Assembly (NCBI RefSeq): GCF_000385175.1
Contig: NZ_ARQJ01000024.1
Span: 1-64,000 of the forward strand
DNA length: 64,000 nucleotides
Reading direction: 5' to 3'
Origin: Salinicoccus albus DSM 19776
Lineage (GTDB): Bacteria > Bacillota > Bacilli > Staphylococcales > Salinicoccaceae
A program made the translations under genes and the position numbers. Numbering within the stretch: the stretch's first letter is position 1; every line of letters begins with the position of its first letter. This document shows positions 32,547 to 40,308 of the stretch, in pieces. Below the pieces are notes generated by a model that ran no database searches, was not told where the DNA came from, and saw only the letters and a program-made list of their open reading frames with translations.

Positions 32547-34025
32547 ATGTCAAATAACGAAGAGCTGGACCGCGCGACAGGGAATACATCGATTAAAAGG
32601 TTGTATTTTCGTTTTGGCGTATTCGGTGCAGCAGTGCCTTTAGTATTTTTCGTAATATGGGCAATTACGACCAGTGTGCTTCAGCTGTCATCTGAAATCG
32701 GGCTGGTGTTAGGTGCCGTCATCGGTTTGACGCTCGGCCTGCTGATGTCAAAGAGCAAGTGGGCGGACTATGCTCAAGGGCTGTTCGACGGGCTGGCGCA
32801 GCCTGTCGGGGTTATCGCGATGGTGGCATGGTTTTATGCCGGTATGTTCGCGCAAGTGCTCCAGGTGGGCGGTTTAGTTGAAGGGCTCGTCTGGGTCGGC
32901 GGTATCACAGGTTTAACCGGCGGGTTATTCGTTGCGTTAACATTCCTGCTCGCCTCCGTCTTCTCAACAGCGGTGGGCACAGGATACGGGACGACCGTCG
33001 CTTTTTGTACGCTCATGTTCCCGGCAGGTGTTGCGGTTGAAGCTGATCCGGTGATGATGTTTGCGGCAATTTTGGCTGGTGCAGTGTTTGGTGATAACCT
33101 GGCACCGGTTTCTGATACCACGATTGTTTCTGCAACCACGCAGGATGCGGATGTGCCGGGGGTTGTTCGCAGCCGTTTCAAATATGCGATTGTGGCAGCT
33201 GTGCCTTCAGTGATCTTATTTGCTATATTTGGCGGTGGCGGGGGACTTGCCAATGTTGATCAGGCAGCGATCACTTCGATGATTGATGAAACGAACCCAA
33301 GCGGTCTGGTGATGCTGGCTCCATTCGCTTTAGTACTTATATTAGCATTATCCGGCCATCATTTGATCACTTCCCTGACATGGGGAATTATTTCCGCTAT
33401 ACCACTGATTATCATTTTAAACCTTGGAACATTCGGGGACATTATCCGTTTTAATCCGGAGTCTGATGCCGTTGTTGAAGGTGCCCTAATTGAAGGTATT
33501 TCGGGTTATGTGAATATGGCGATCCTTATTCTGTTGATCGTTGCTGCTGCCCACTTGCTGAGATTGGGCGGCACGATGGATGCCATAACGAAAGGGCTTA
33601 TAAAGTGGATCGGCAAATCTGTGCGTAAGGCAGAGGTAGCCATGTGGGCCATTGTTGGATTGCTGAATAGTGCCATTACCATTAATACAGCGGCTGAGAT
33701 TGCTGCTGCGCCATTCGTCAAGGAACTGGGTGAGAAATACAAGATCCACCGGTACAGAAGAGCGAATATGCTCGATGCAGTAACCTCCGCACTGGGATAT
33801 ATTTTCCCTTGGGGCGCACCGGTGTTATTAGGGTATTCTACCATCCAGACAATGCAGGGGACTTATGAATGGCTGCCAATCGTTAATCCCACAGAAGTGT
33901 TCCCGTTCGTTTTCCAGGGCTGGATCCTGGTAATCGTCATGCTGATCGCAGCACTTACAGGATGGGGGCTGCGCTTTGAAGGTAAAAACGGAGAAGAATT
34001 AAGAGAACCGCCGCAGGATGAGTAA
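32547..34025 (+). CDS. NhaC-family Na+/H+ antiporter
   Basis: 492 residues, ATG 32547 behind GGGGGAAG. About 12 membrane segments. NhaC family features: WFYAGMFAQVLQVGGLVEGLVW, FSTAVGTGYGTTVAFCTLMFPAGV, FAAILAGAVFGDNLAPVSDTTI (the conserved Asp-rich GD-N-PVSDTT site) and TINTAAEIAAAPF late in the protein. These carriers exchange internal Na+ for H+ (or, in relatives, malate/lactate or other pairs) and support growth at high salt and pH. Stand-alone gene with its own long 5' leader and a terminator. Some members of this Pfam (PF03553) carry amino acids, so cation exchange is likely, not certain. Confidence 0.87.
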   Translation: MSNNEELDRATGNTSIKRLYFRFGVFGAAVPLVFFVIWAITTSVLQLSSEIGLVLGAVIGLTLGLLMSKSKWADYAQGLFDGLAQPVGVIAMVAWFYAGMFAQVLQVGGLVEGLVWVGGITGLTGGLFVALTFLLASVFSTAVGTGYGTTVAFCTLMFPAGVAVEADPVMMFAAILAGAVFGDNLAPVSDTTIVSATTQDADVPGVVRSRFKYAIVAAVPSVILFAIFGGGGGLANVDQAAITSMIDETNPSGLVMLAPFALVLILALSGHHLITSLTWGIISAIPLIIILNLGTFGDIIRFNPESDAVVEGALIEGISGYVNMAILILLIVAAAHLLRLGGTMDAITKGLIKWIGKSVRKAEVAMWAIVGLLNSAITINTAAEIAAAPFVKELGEKYKIHRYRRANMLDAVTSALGYIFPWGAPVLLGYSTIQTMQGTYEWLPIVNPTEVFPFVFQGWILVIVMLIAALTGWGLRFEGKNGEELREPPQDE

Positions 34026-34080
34026 CTTTTAAGAGCGGAGATCGATAACGCTGCATGAAGCATTTTATTTAATATTTCAG

Positions 34081-34137
34081 CTCCATCGCAGGATATTTGT
34101 GAACAGTAAGTTCACGATTCCTGCGATGGAGTTTTTT
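34081..34137 (+). terminator. Large cruciform terminator after the antiporter gene
   Basis: CTCCATCGCAGGA (34081-34093) pairs with TCCTGCGATGGAG (34119-34131). An inner hairpin GTGAAC/GTTCAC (34099-34115) stacks inside. T6 follows. Confidence 0.85.
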
Positions 34138-34449
34138 GTGTGCTTAAAATGGAGTGTTTCTACGTATACGCTGGCGGTTCCGCTTATCTTCGGTCGTAAT
34201 TCGAGTGTACTCAAAAAATATCGCGTTCTTATCCGGGAAAAACGAAGCGCATCGCACAGATGCAGTGCGCCAGGTTTTATAAAAGTCTGTTTATTTGACC
34301 GAAAATTCTGATTTGGTTATGATAAAGGCAATTGAACGTTTACTAAAAAATGGTTTTCATGCAGTCACAGTATAGGCAGTTACAATGTGATTCCAAGCCT
34401 TGAATGAGGCTTCTAATATCATTTAATCATTCATGAAAGGAGTATTTTT
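34138..34449 (+). other. Non-coding stretch between the antiporter and hbpS-like genes
   Basis: A 70-codon frame begins inside the terminator (34099-34311) but has no ribosome site and no recognisable protein. I take it as chance. No RNA gene recognised. It presumably holds the promoter of the formaldehyde dehydrogenase operon. Confidence 0.4.
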
Positions 34450-34866
34450 GTGAGTAAGATTAATTTGGATGTTGCAAAGAAGATAATTGAAGGTGCGGAA
34501 AAGGAAGCTTCTGATATCGGGGTGCAGATGGTCATTTCAGTTTATGATGAAGGGGCGAATCTGATAGCGACACATCGTATGGACGATGCATGGATTGCGA
34601 GTGTGGATATCGCCCAGAATAAGGCATGGACGGCTGTTGCGCTGAAGATGCCGACATCAAATCTCGAGGAAGCGACGGTGCCGAACGCTGAACTTTATGG
34701 ACTGAATACAACAAATCAGGGGCGTATTGTAGTATTTGGCGGCGGTATACCGCTTGAGAGGGATGATAAGGTCATCGGAGCAGTCGGTGTCTCCGGCGGC
34801 AGCGTTAAGCAGGATGTGCAGGTGGCAGAAGCGGGATTAAAAGTGTTTGAACAAACCGATTTATAA
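34450..34866 (+). CDS. GlcG/HbpS-type heme-binding-like protein
   Basis: 138 residues, GTG 34450 behind GAAAGGAG. The whole protein is one GlcG/HbpS/PduO-C domain: LDVAKKIIEGAEKEASDIGVQM, VYDEGANLIATHRMDDAW, AQNKAWTAVALKMPTSNL, GLNTTNQGRIVVFGGGIPL and GAVGVSGGSVKQDVQVAEAGL. These small octameric proteins bind heme, cobalamin or organic ligands. They are often found next to dehydrogenases or glycolate oxidases. No signal peptide, so it is cytosolic. It precedes the formaldehyde dehydrogenase gene by 33 bases in an apparent operon and could be an accessory or protective subunit. Confidence 0.85.
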   Translation: MSKINLDVAKKIIEGAEKEASDIGVQMVISVYDEGANLIATHRMDDAWIASVDIAQNKAWTAVALKMPTSNLEEATVPNAELYGLNTTNQGRIVVFGGGIPLERDDKVIGAVGVSGGSVKQDVQVAEAGLKVFEQTDL

Positions 34867-34899
34867 TACGCAGTAATCAATACTGCTAGGAGGGGTATA

Positions 34900-36114
34900 A
34901 TGGCAGGAAATCGAGGCGTTGTTTACACTGGAGCAGGAAGCGTGGAAGTGCAGGATATCGAATATCCGGAACTGGTTCTAAAAGACGGGCCGGGCGTACC
35001 TAAAGCAAATGTCGGGCGTAAATGCGAGCACGGCGTTATTCTAAAAGTCATTACGACGAATATCTGCGGCAGTGACCAGCACATGGTGCGCGGCCGTACG
35101 ACAGCCCCCGAAGGGCTGGTGCTGGGGCATGAAATTACAGGTGAAGTGATTGAAGTCGGCCGGGATGTCGAGTTCGTCAAAAAAGGGGACGTTGCATCTG
35201 TGCCATTCAATATTGCTTGCGGCCGTTGTGTGATGTGCAGAGAGCAGAAGACACATATCTGTCTGAATACCAATCCGGAAAAACCTGGTGCTGCGTATGG
35301 TTATGTGGACATGGGCGGCTGGGTTGGCGGCCAGTCAGAGTATGTAATGGTACCGTACGCTGATTTTCAGCTGCTTGTGTTCCCGGATAAGGAATTGGCA
35401 ATGGAAAAGATATTGGATTTGACTATGCTCTCTGATATTTTCCCTACAGGCTATCACGGGGCATATACTGCAGGTGTAAAAGCAGGTTCTACAGTATATG
35501 TGGCAGGTGCCGGTCCGGTCGGTCTTGCAGCTGCACACGCTGCCCAGCTGATGGGGGCTTCCACGGTAATTGTGGGAGATATGATCGAAGAGCGGCTGAA
35601 ACAGGCGGAAAGTTTCGGCTGTGAAACCGTCAACGTAGCAAAACATGACCGTCTGGGTGAACAGATTGAACAGATTCTGGGTGTGCCTGAGGTGGATTGT
35701 TCCATCGATGCGGTCGGATTTGAAGCCTCCGGTCATGGTGAGGATGCAGGAGACCAGCCTGCAGCTGTGCTCAACAGCATGATGGATATCACACAGGCCG
35801 GCGGACAGCTCGGCATCCCGGGTCTTTACGTCACTGAAGATCCCGGTGCACCTGATAAAGATGCCCAGAAAGGCTCTTTGAATGTGAGGTTCGGGCATGG
35901 ATGGTCGAAGGCCCATTCCTTCCATACAGGTCAGACACCGGCGATGAAATACAACCGTGATCTGATGAAAGCTGTGCTCTCAGGCAGGGCGCAGATTGCT
36001 AAGGCAGTTAATGCGACAGTCATCGGCCTGGATGAAGCGCCGCAGGGCTACAGTGATTTCGATAGCGGTGTATCAAAGAAATTTGTCATTGATCCACACG
36101 GGTCACTGAAATAA
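34900..36114 (+). CDS. fdhA: Glutathione-independent formaldehyde dehydrogenase
   Basis: 404 residues, ATG 34900 behind AGGAGGGG. It is a zinc-dependent medium-chain dehydrogenase of the Pseudomonas putida type: catalytic-zinc ligands in TTNICGSDQHMVRG (Cys) and VLGHEITGE (His, Glu), a structural-zinc cluster CGRCVMCREQKTHIC (four Cys), the NAD fold at VYVAGAGPVGLAAAHAA (about 200-217), and the long insertion VGFEASGHGEDAGDQPAAVLN that keeps NAD+ bound in this subfamily. The enzyme oxidises formaldehyde to formate (or dismutates aldehydes) without glutathione, which suits a Firmicute. Co-transcribed with the HbpS-like gene. Regulation not visible. Confidence 0.92.
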   Translation: MAGNRGVVYTGAGSVEVQDIEYPELVLKDGPGVPKANVGRKCEHGVILKVITTNICGSDQHMVRGRTTAPEGLVLGHEITGEVIEVGRDVEFVKKGDVASVPFNIACGRCVMCREQKTHICLNTNPEKPGAAYGYVDMGGWVGGQSEYVMVPYADFQLLVFPDKELAMEKILDLTMLSDIFPTGYHGAYTAGVKAGSTVYVAGAGPVGLAAAHAAQLMGASTVIVGDMIEERLKQAESFGCETVNVAKHDRLGEQIEQILGVPEVDCSIDAVGFEASGHGEDAGDQPAAVLNSMMDITQAGGQLGIPGLYVTEDPGAPDKDAQKGSLNVRFGHGWSKAHSFHTGQTPAMKYNRDLMKAVLSGRAQIAKAVNATVIGLDEAPQGYSDFDSGVSKKFVIDPHGSLK

Positions 36115-36144
36115 TACGCTGTAAACTGAATGAATTGTAATCTG

Positions 36145-36179
36145 CCCCCCCTTTTTATATCATTATATAAGAGGGGGGG
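36145..36179. repeat. Strong hairpin with C7/G7 arms
   Basis: Seven C (36145-36151) and seven G (36173-36179) flank an AT-rich inner stem TTTTTATAT/ATATAAGA with one bulged T. It has no T tract after it. It lies after fdhA, and may be a terminator variant or an RNA-stabilising structure. Confidence 0.55.
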
Positions 36180-36252
36180 ATTAAATGATAAAATGCTTCC
36201 TCAGAGAATCAACCGGGAAGTTTAACATTAGAATATAAATGAGGTGGAAGCA

Positions 36253-37224
36253 GTGACAGACAGTACAGGGCTGATGATAGAAGGCGGAGGCATGAGAAGT
36301 GCCTATGCTGCCGGCGTACTGGATTTGTTCCTCGATCAGAATATAGAATTCCCCGCTGTTGCAACAACATCGGCAGGCGCGATCATTTCTTCTTCTTTTA
36401 TATCAAAACAGCGCGACAGGAATTATGAAATTTTAAAAGCGGTGAGCAGCCATCCTCAGACAATTTCCTTCAAAAGGCTCCTCAGACAGCGTGAACTCTT
36501 TAATATGGATTACATCTTCGATAAAATTCCCAGTGAGATTGTCCCGCTAGACTTCAACAGGATTTCAGATTCGAACACGGATTTCCTGATCGGTACGACA
36601 GATATCAACACAGGATCCCCTGTCTACTACGATACATATGAGACGATGGATGATTTAAATACTGTTACACGGGCGTCATGTTCTCTGCCTGCTTTATCCC
36701 GAAGTGTACTGTATGATAATCATGAACTCATGGATGGCGGCATTTCAAATCCAATCCTTATTGATTCGCTGATTGACAGAGGATATAAAAAGAATGTGGT
36801 CATATTGACACGTAACATGGGCTATTTTAAACGGGCAACACAGTTGAATTGGTTATATAAAAAGATGTTTAAAGAAAGGCCGATGCTTGTTAAGTTATTA
36901 TTTAACAGGCATATCATTTACAATCAGACGATTGAAAAGCTCAAGAAACTGGCAGCTGAAAATAAGATATTTCTTATCCAGCCGGATCTTCCGCTGGCAG
37001 CCAGCCGGGTTGAAAAGCGCAAGATCAGACTCAAAGATATATATAATCAGGGTTATAAAGATGCGGAACGTAAATTACCCGCTTTGAAAATGTTTTTAAG
37101 CGGAGCCATGGGGAATGAAAAGATTGGAGTAGAAGAAAGGTTGTGGCGCAGGGGAAATCTGTTGGACCTGCCGGAAGAAAGTGCCGGCTTCACCGATTAC
37201 ATGATAAACCAGACGCGTTTCTGA
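36253..37224 (+). CDS. Patatin-like phospholipase (RssA/YchK-type)
   Basis: 323 residues. GTG 36253 is preferred because GAGGTGG stands just before it; GTG 36244 would overlap that site. Patatin landmarks: the oxyanion loop IEGGGMRSAYAAGVLDLF (about residues 8-25), the nucleophile Ser in VATTSAGAIISSS (about 40, with T-S-A-G in place of the usual G-x-S-A-G), SCSLPALSRSVLYDNHELMDGGISNP with the catalytic Asp in DGG (about 160). These are Ser-Asp dyad lipid acyl hydrolases. The C-terminal half (about 200-323) is basic and helical and resembles that of other Bacillales patatins. Cytosolic, substrate unknown. Confidence 0.85.
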   Translation: MTDSTGLMIEGGGMRSAYAAGVLDLFLDQNIEFPAVATTSAGAIISSSFISKQRDRNYEILKAVSSHPQTISFKRLLRQRELFNMDYIFDKIPSEIVPLDFNRISDSNTDFLIGTTDINTGSPVYYDTYETMDDLNTVTRASCSLPALSRSVLYDNHELMDGGISNPILIDSLIDRGYKKNVVILTRNMGYFKRATQLNWLYKKMFKERPMLVKLLFNRHIIYNQTIEKLKKLAAENKIFLIQPDLPLAASRVEKRKIRLKDIYNQGYKDAERKLPALKMFLSGAMGNEKIGVEERLWRRGNLLDLPEESAGFTDYMINQTRF

Positions 37225-37259
37225 AGTTCAAGATAAAATAATAGTGAGGGGCGGATTTT

Positions 37260-37724
37260 ATGGCTGAGAGAAAGGATCGGTCGAGACTGGTAATAGATGC
37301 ACCTCAAGAGAAAATTTATCAGGCATTCATCAATAGGGAGGCGTTTGAAACATGGCTGCCGCCGGGTGATATGACCGGTGACCTAAAAACCTTTGATGCA
37401 GTTGAAGGCGGGGCATACGAAATGACCCTTTACTATCATGATAATGAAGCAATCGGAAAGACGACCGGTAACAGCGATGCTTTCAAGGGCAGGTTTGTAG
37501 AACTTGTTCCCTACCAGAGGATTGTTTTAGAAACAGCATTTGAAACTGGTTCTCCGGCGTTCGGGGGAACGATGAGACAGACTTGGACTCTGGCTGACAG
37601 AGGCGGCAGTACGGAGGTTATTGTGGAATGCACGGATGTCCCTTCAGGAATCGATCAGCAGGATCACGAAAGAGGGCTGCTTCTGTCGCTCTACAGTCTG
37701 TCAGACTATATGCAAGCGGACTGA
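37260..37724 (+). CDS. SRPBCC/AHSA1-domain protein
   Basis: 154 residues, ATG 37260 behind GAGGGGCGG. It is a complete START-like helix-grip fold of the AHSA1 group: LVIDAPQEKIYQAFINREAFETWLPP at the start, GGAYEMTLYYHD, FKGRFVELVPYQRIVLETAFE, MRQTWTLADRGGSTEVIVECTDVP and a final long helix DHERGLLLSLYSLSDYMQ. The fold forms a hydrophobic pocket. Bacterial members are mostly of unknown ligand. It may share a transcript with the patatin gene, which ends 35 bases upstream. Confidence 0.85.
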   Translation: MAERKDRSRLVIDAPQEKIYQAFINREAFETWLPPGDMTGDLKTFDAVEGGAYEMTLYYHDNEAIGKTTGNSDAFKGRFVELVPYQRIVLETAFETGSPAFGGTMRQTWTLADRGGSTEVIVECTDVPSGIDQQDHERGLLLSLYSLSDYMQAD

Positions 37725-37766
37725 CGGCAGCCCAGTATAAGCATTCATTATAATCTGGTCCGGTGG

Positions 37767-37794
37767 CTCCTTTGGATACGTTTATCCAAAGGAG
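37767..37794 (+). terminator. Hairpin after the SRPBCC gene
   Basis: CTCCTTTGGATA (37767-37778) and its perfect complement (37783-37794), loop CGTT. There is no clear T tract, so it is either a weak terminator or a leader structure of the next gene. Confidence 0.55.
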
Positions 37795-37832
37795 TTGTAA
37801 CAGACCGCAGGATACAAAAAGGAGAAGTTAAG

Positions 37833-38027
37833 ATGGAAGGAACCAACAGAAACGATATTAAAGCCGGCCAAAAAGTTAAAATAGTGAAGAAACAGGATCA
37901 GCGTTCCGGCAAATTGACGGAAGGTACAGTCTCTCGTCTGCTGACAAACTCAGGGACGCATCCGCACGGCATCAAAGTGAAGCTTGAAGATGGCACGGTT
38001 GGCAGAGTCAAGGAGGTTCTTGACTAG
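37833..38027 (+). CDS. YwbE family small protein (DUF2196)
   Basis: 64 residues, ATG 37833 behind AAAGGAGAAG. The whole protein matches the YwbE family: RNDIKAGQKVKIVKKQDQRSG, LTEGTVSRLLTNSGTHPHGIKV and LEDGTVGRVKEVL. It looks like a small SH3-like, KOW-type basic barrel. It is conserved in many Firmicutes, function unknown. Its last 4 bases overlap the end of the minus-strand hydrolase-like gene. Confidence 0.88.
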   Translation: MEGTNRNDIKAGQKVKIVKKQDQRSGKLTEGTVSRLLTNSGTHPHGIKVKLEDGTVGRVKEVLD

Positions 38028-38503
38028 ATATAGAACTGCAGCACCTGAAATCCGAAATAGAATGACGCTGCGGCCAGAATGCTGAAAATAATGTTTTCTG
38101 CAAGCCCGCCGGTCCGGATCGTCAGTGGAAATTTAACCGTCAGGCCAAGCGGGAAAAATAATTTTATACCATTTCTTGTAGCCATGTCGAGAACATAATG
38201 GCTGAGTATTCCAATAATCAGACCAGCAGTTAATGCTTCGATCTGGATAAAACGGTTCATGATAAATGCAATAATAATAAGGAATAATAAGCTGTGGGTA
38301 AATGTCCTGTGGCCGAAAATCAAATTGATGAGCTTTGAAATCAGCGGCAGTTTTCTGCCAATTTTACTGCCGCTGTGACATATATCCGGCAGCAAACCAC
38401 CGACGATCGCAGCCCCTGTCATGATCACCGGAGGCTGGCCGGTCATATGGGCGTATGCAAGTCCTGCTGCAATACCGCCCAGTGCATGTGTTTTGCCCGT
38501 CAT
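38024..38503 (-). CDS. YdjM-type membrane-bound metal-dependent hydrolase
   Basis: 159 residues, ATG 38503 behind AGGAGG. Features of the LexA-binding/inner-membrane hydrolase family: MTGKTHALGGIAAGL at the start, GGLLPDICHSGSKIGRKLPLIS (Asp/His metal-site candidates), GHRTFTHSLLFL and GILSHYVLDMATRNGIKLFFPLG. Four to five hydrophobic segments. The conserved His/Asp set suggests a zinc-dependent phospholipase- or hydrolase-like activity at the membrane, but no reaction is proven. Convergent with ywbE. Confidence 0.88.
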   Translation of the reverse strand: MTGKTHALGGIAAGLAYAHMTGQPPVIMTGAAIVGGLLPDICHSGSKIGRKLPLISKLINLIFGHRTFTHSLLFLIIIAFIMNRFIQIEALTAGLIIGILSHYVLDMATRNGIKLFFPLGLTVKFPLTIRTGGLAENIIFSILAAASFYFGFQVLQFYI

Positions 38504-38617
38504 GATGCATTCCTCCTAACCTGTCCATCGTATCATGAATAGATGCATACATAATATAATTGGTGAAATTTATCATACATTAAATATGAAAATGTGATAT
38601 AGAGCAGGGGTGATGAT

Positions 38618-39088
38618 ATGAATACTTCATTTTTATCTGACAGACCAGAATATATTACAGAAGTTGCCATGATCATCCATGAACGATTCGATCTGGATGA
38701 AAATATCAAAGGGAATTACAAAGAAGCGGTAGAATTTTTCGGCGGCTCGACTGAAAAGGGGTATCCCATAACCCTGATTGACCTGGAAGGCAGGAAATGT
38801 GTGGGGACTGTCTCCATTTATAAAAATGATCTGACGGAAAGACCAAATTATCAGCCCTGGCTGGCAGCACTGTATGTATTGCCAGGCTATCGCGGGGAAG
38901 GCATCGCTGACAGACTGGTTTCAGATATGCTGGAGCATATCAGTGAGCTGGGTTTTGAGATCATTTATGCCAGGACAGATTCACAGAAAAGATATGACTA
39001 TTATATGCAAAAAGGCTGGGAACTTCTGGAAACCATACACACCGATGGACAGAAAACATTCATATTCAGAAAGGGGAAAGTTCAGTGA
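38618..39088 (+). CDS. GNAT family N-acetyltransferase
   Basis: 156 residues, ATG 38618 behind CAGGGGTGA. GNAT fold: KCVGTVSIYKNDLTERPNYQPWLAALYV (strands 2-4), the acetyl-CoA pyrophosphate loop VLPGYRGEGIADRLVSDML (about residues 89-106), then FEIIYARTDSQKRYDYYMQKGWELLE. The acceptor is unknown. Its stop codon overlaps the start region of a small gene at 39085, so they are probably co-expressed. Confidence 0.87.
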   Translation: MNTSFLSDRPEYITEVAMIIHERFDLDENIKGNYKEAVEFFGGSTEKGYPITLIDLEGRKCVGTVSIYKNDLTERPNYQPWLAALYVLPGYRGEGIADRLVSDMLEHISELGFEIIYARTDSQKRYDYYMQKGWELLETIHTDGQKTFIFRKGKVQ

Positions 39089-39240
39089 GATGCGGGACAA
39101 AATGTTTTGTCGTGAAGCTCGAGGAGGGCAACGAAGTCATGCAGCATGAAATACCGGCACGCAATCAAGTCGATGCCAGAAAGATTGCTAAGAGAAAGTA
39201 TGGAAATCAAACGACGGTCAGATCAGTCAGGAAAAAATAA
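39085..39240 (+). CDS. Small basic protein of 51 residues, unknown
   Basis: GTG 39085 overlaps the stop of the GNAT gene, with AAAGGGGAAAG 5-10 bases upstream, so translation coupling is likely. The product starts MRCGTKCFVVKLEEGNEV, goes on through HEIPARNQVDARKIAKRKYG and ends with a basic tail, before TAA and a clear terminator. The amphipathic, well-composed sequence looks like a real protein, not a chance frame. It could fold as a small alpha/beta unit with an Ala/Lys-rich helix. I recognise no named family. Confidence 0.65.
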   Translation: MRCGTKCFVVKLEEGNEVMQHEIPARNQVDARKIAKRKYGNQTTVRSVRKK

Positions 39241-39249
39241 AATGCTCAG

Positions 39250-39284
39250 TATAAAAATGCTTTTAATTTAAAAGCATTTTTATA
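39250..39284. terminator. Rho-independent terminator
   Basis: TATAAAAATGCTTTTAA and its complement form a 17-base stem with a 1-base to 3-base loop and T5 in the right arm. AT-rich but long. Confidence 0.8.
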
Positions 39285-39381
39285 GTTCGGACGGGCTGTT
39301 CAAAAGGAATTTATAAAATAATGTTTTTAATATTATAATCTGGTAGTATTGAAATGTACTTTTTATTAAGGAGGCTGGTGG

Positions 39382-40308
39382 ATGATGTCTGAAACAGCCA
39401 TGGAATTGAAGCAGTTAAAAAAGAAAATTGGCAGTAAAGAGATTATTAAAGGACTGGATTTTGAAATTCAAAAGGGTGAAGTGTTTGGTTTCATCGGACC
39501 GAATGGTGCAGGTAAAACAACAACCATCCGCATGATGGTTGGTTTGATGGGCATTACAGAAGGAGAGGTCGTTATTCAGGGCCAGAGTGTAAAATCGAAT
39601 TTCAAGAAGGCGATACAGGAAGTGGGCGCTATCGTCGAAAACCCTGAAATGTATCCATTTATGACGGGCATGCAGAACTTAAAGCACTTTGCCAGGATGA
39701 CGCCGGGGATCACAAGGGAGCGGATCGATGAGGTTGTGGGTCTGGTCGGCATGGAAAATGCGATTAAAACGAAAGTCGGCAGATATTCACTCGGTATGCG
39801 TCAGCGTCTCGGCATTGCACAGGCGCTGCTCCATAAACCGTCCATACTCATATTGGATGAACCGACGAATGGACTGGATCCGGCAGGCATCCGCCATATC
39901 CGGAAGTATATCCGGCGCCTGGCTTCTGAAGAGAATGTCGCAGTGATCATTTCCAGCCATCTGCTAACCGAGATTGAATTAATGTGTGACAGGATAGGCA
40001 TTATCAAAAATGGGGAAATGATCGGTTTTGAGTCCGTCAATGAGCAAGACGCTGACGATGATGGCAGCAGACAGATTGCCATAGAAGCGGAGCCGTCTGA
40101 CAAAGCGGCGGAACTGCTCAAAGAACGCCATGGTATCGACGTTGAAATGAAAGAAGGTTTCGTCGCTTTTGAGGCATCCAAGACTTTTGTGCCGCAGATT
40201 GTCACAACGCTCGTTAATGAGGAAGTGCTTGTGTACAGGGTTGAAGTGTCCAAAGCATCAGTGGAGGATAAATTCTTTGATATGATTGGGGAGAATGTGA
40301 TTGGGTAG
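39382..40308 (+). CDS. ABC exporter ATP-binding protein (BcrA-like)
   Basis: 308 residues, ATG 39382 (or 39385) behind AAGGAGG. It is an ABC ATPase: Walker A GPNGAGKTT (about residues 38-46), Q-loop in VGAIVENPEMYPFMTG, signature YSLGMRQRLG (about 135), Walker B ILILDEPTNGLDP (about 155) and the switch His in IISSHLLTE. The C-terminal about 85 residues form the extra domain seen in BcrA-type drug/peptide exporters. It overlaps the start of the permease gene by 8 bases, so the two make one exporter. The substrate is not known; antimicrobial peptide resistance is common in this group. Confidence 0.92.
   Translation: MMSETAMELKQLKKKIGSKEIIKGLDFEIQKGEVFGFIGPNGAGKTTTIRMMVGLMGITEGEVVIQGQSVKSNFKKAIQEVGAIVENPEMYPFMTGMQNLKHFARMTPGITRERIDEVVGLVGMENAIKTKVGRYSLGMRQRLGIAQALLHKPSILILDEPTNGLDPAGIRHIRKYIRRLASEENVAVIISSHLLTEIELMCDRIGIIKNGEMIGFESVNEQDADDDGSRQIAIEAEPSDKAAELLKERHGIDVEMKEGFVAFEASKTFVPQIVTTLVNEEVLVYRVEVSKASVEDKFFDMIGENVIG

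Noticed and set aside
34099-34311. 70-codon frame after the antiporter gene
   Set aside because: It starts inside the terminator hairpin, lacks a ribosome site and has no protein-like composition.
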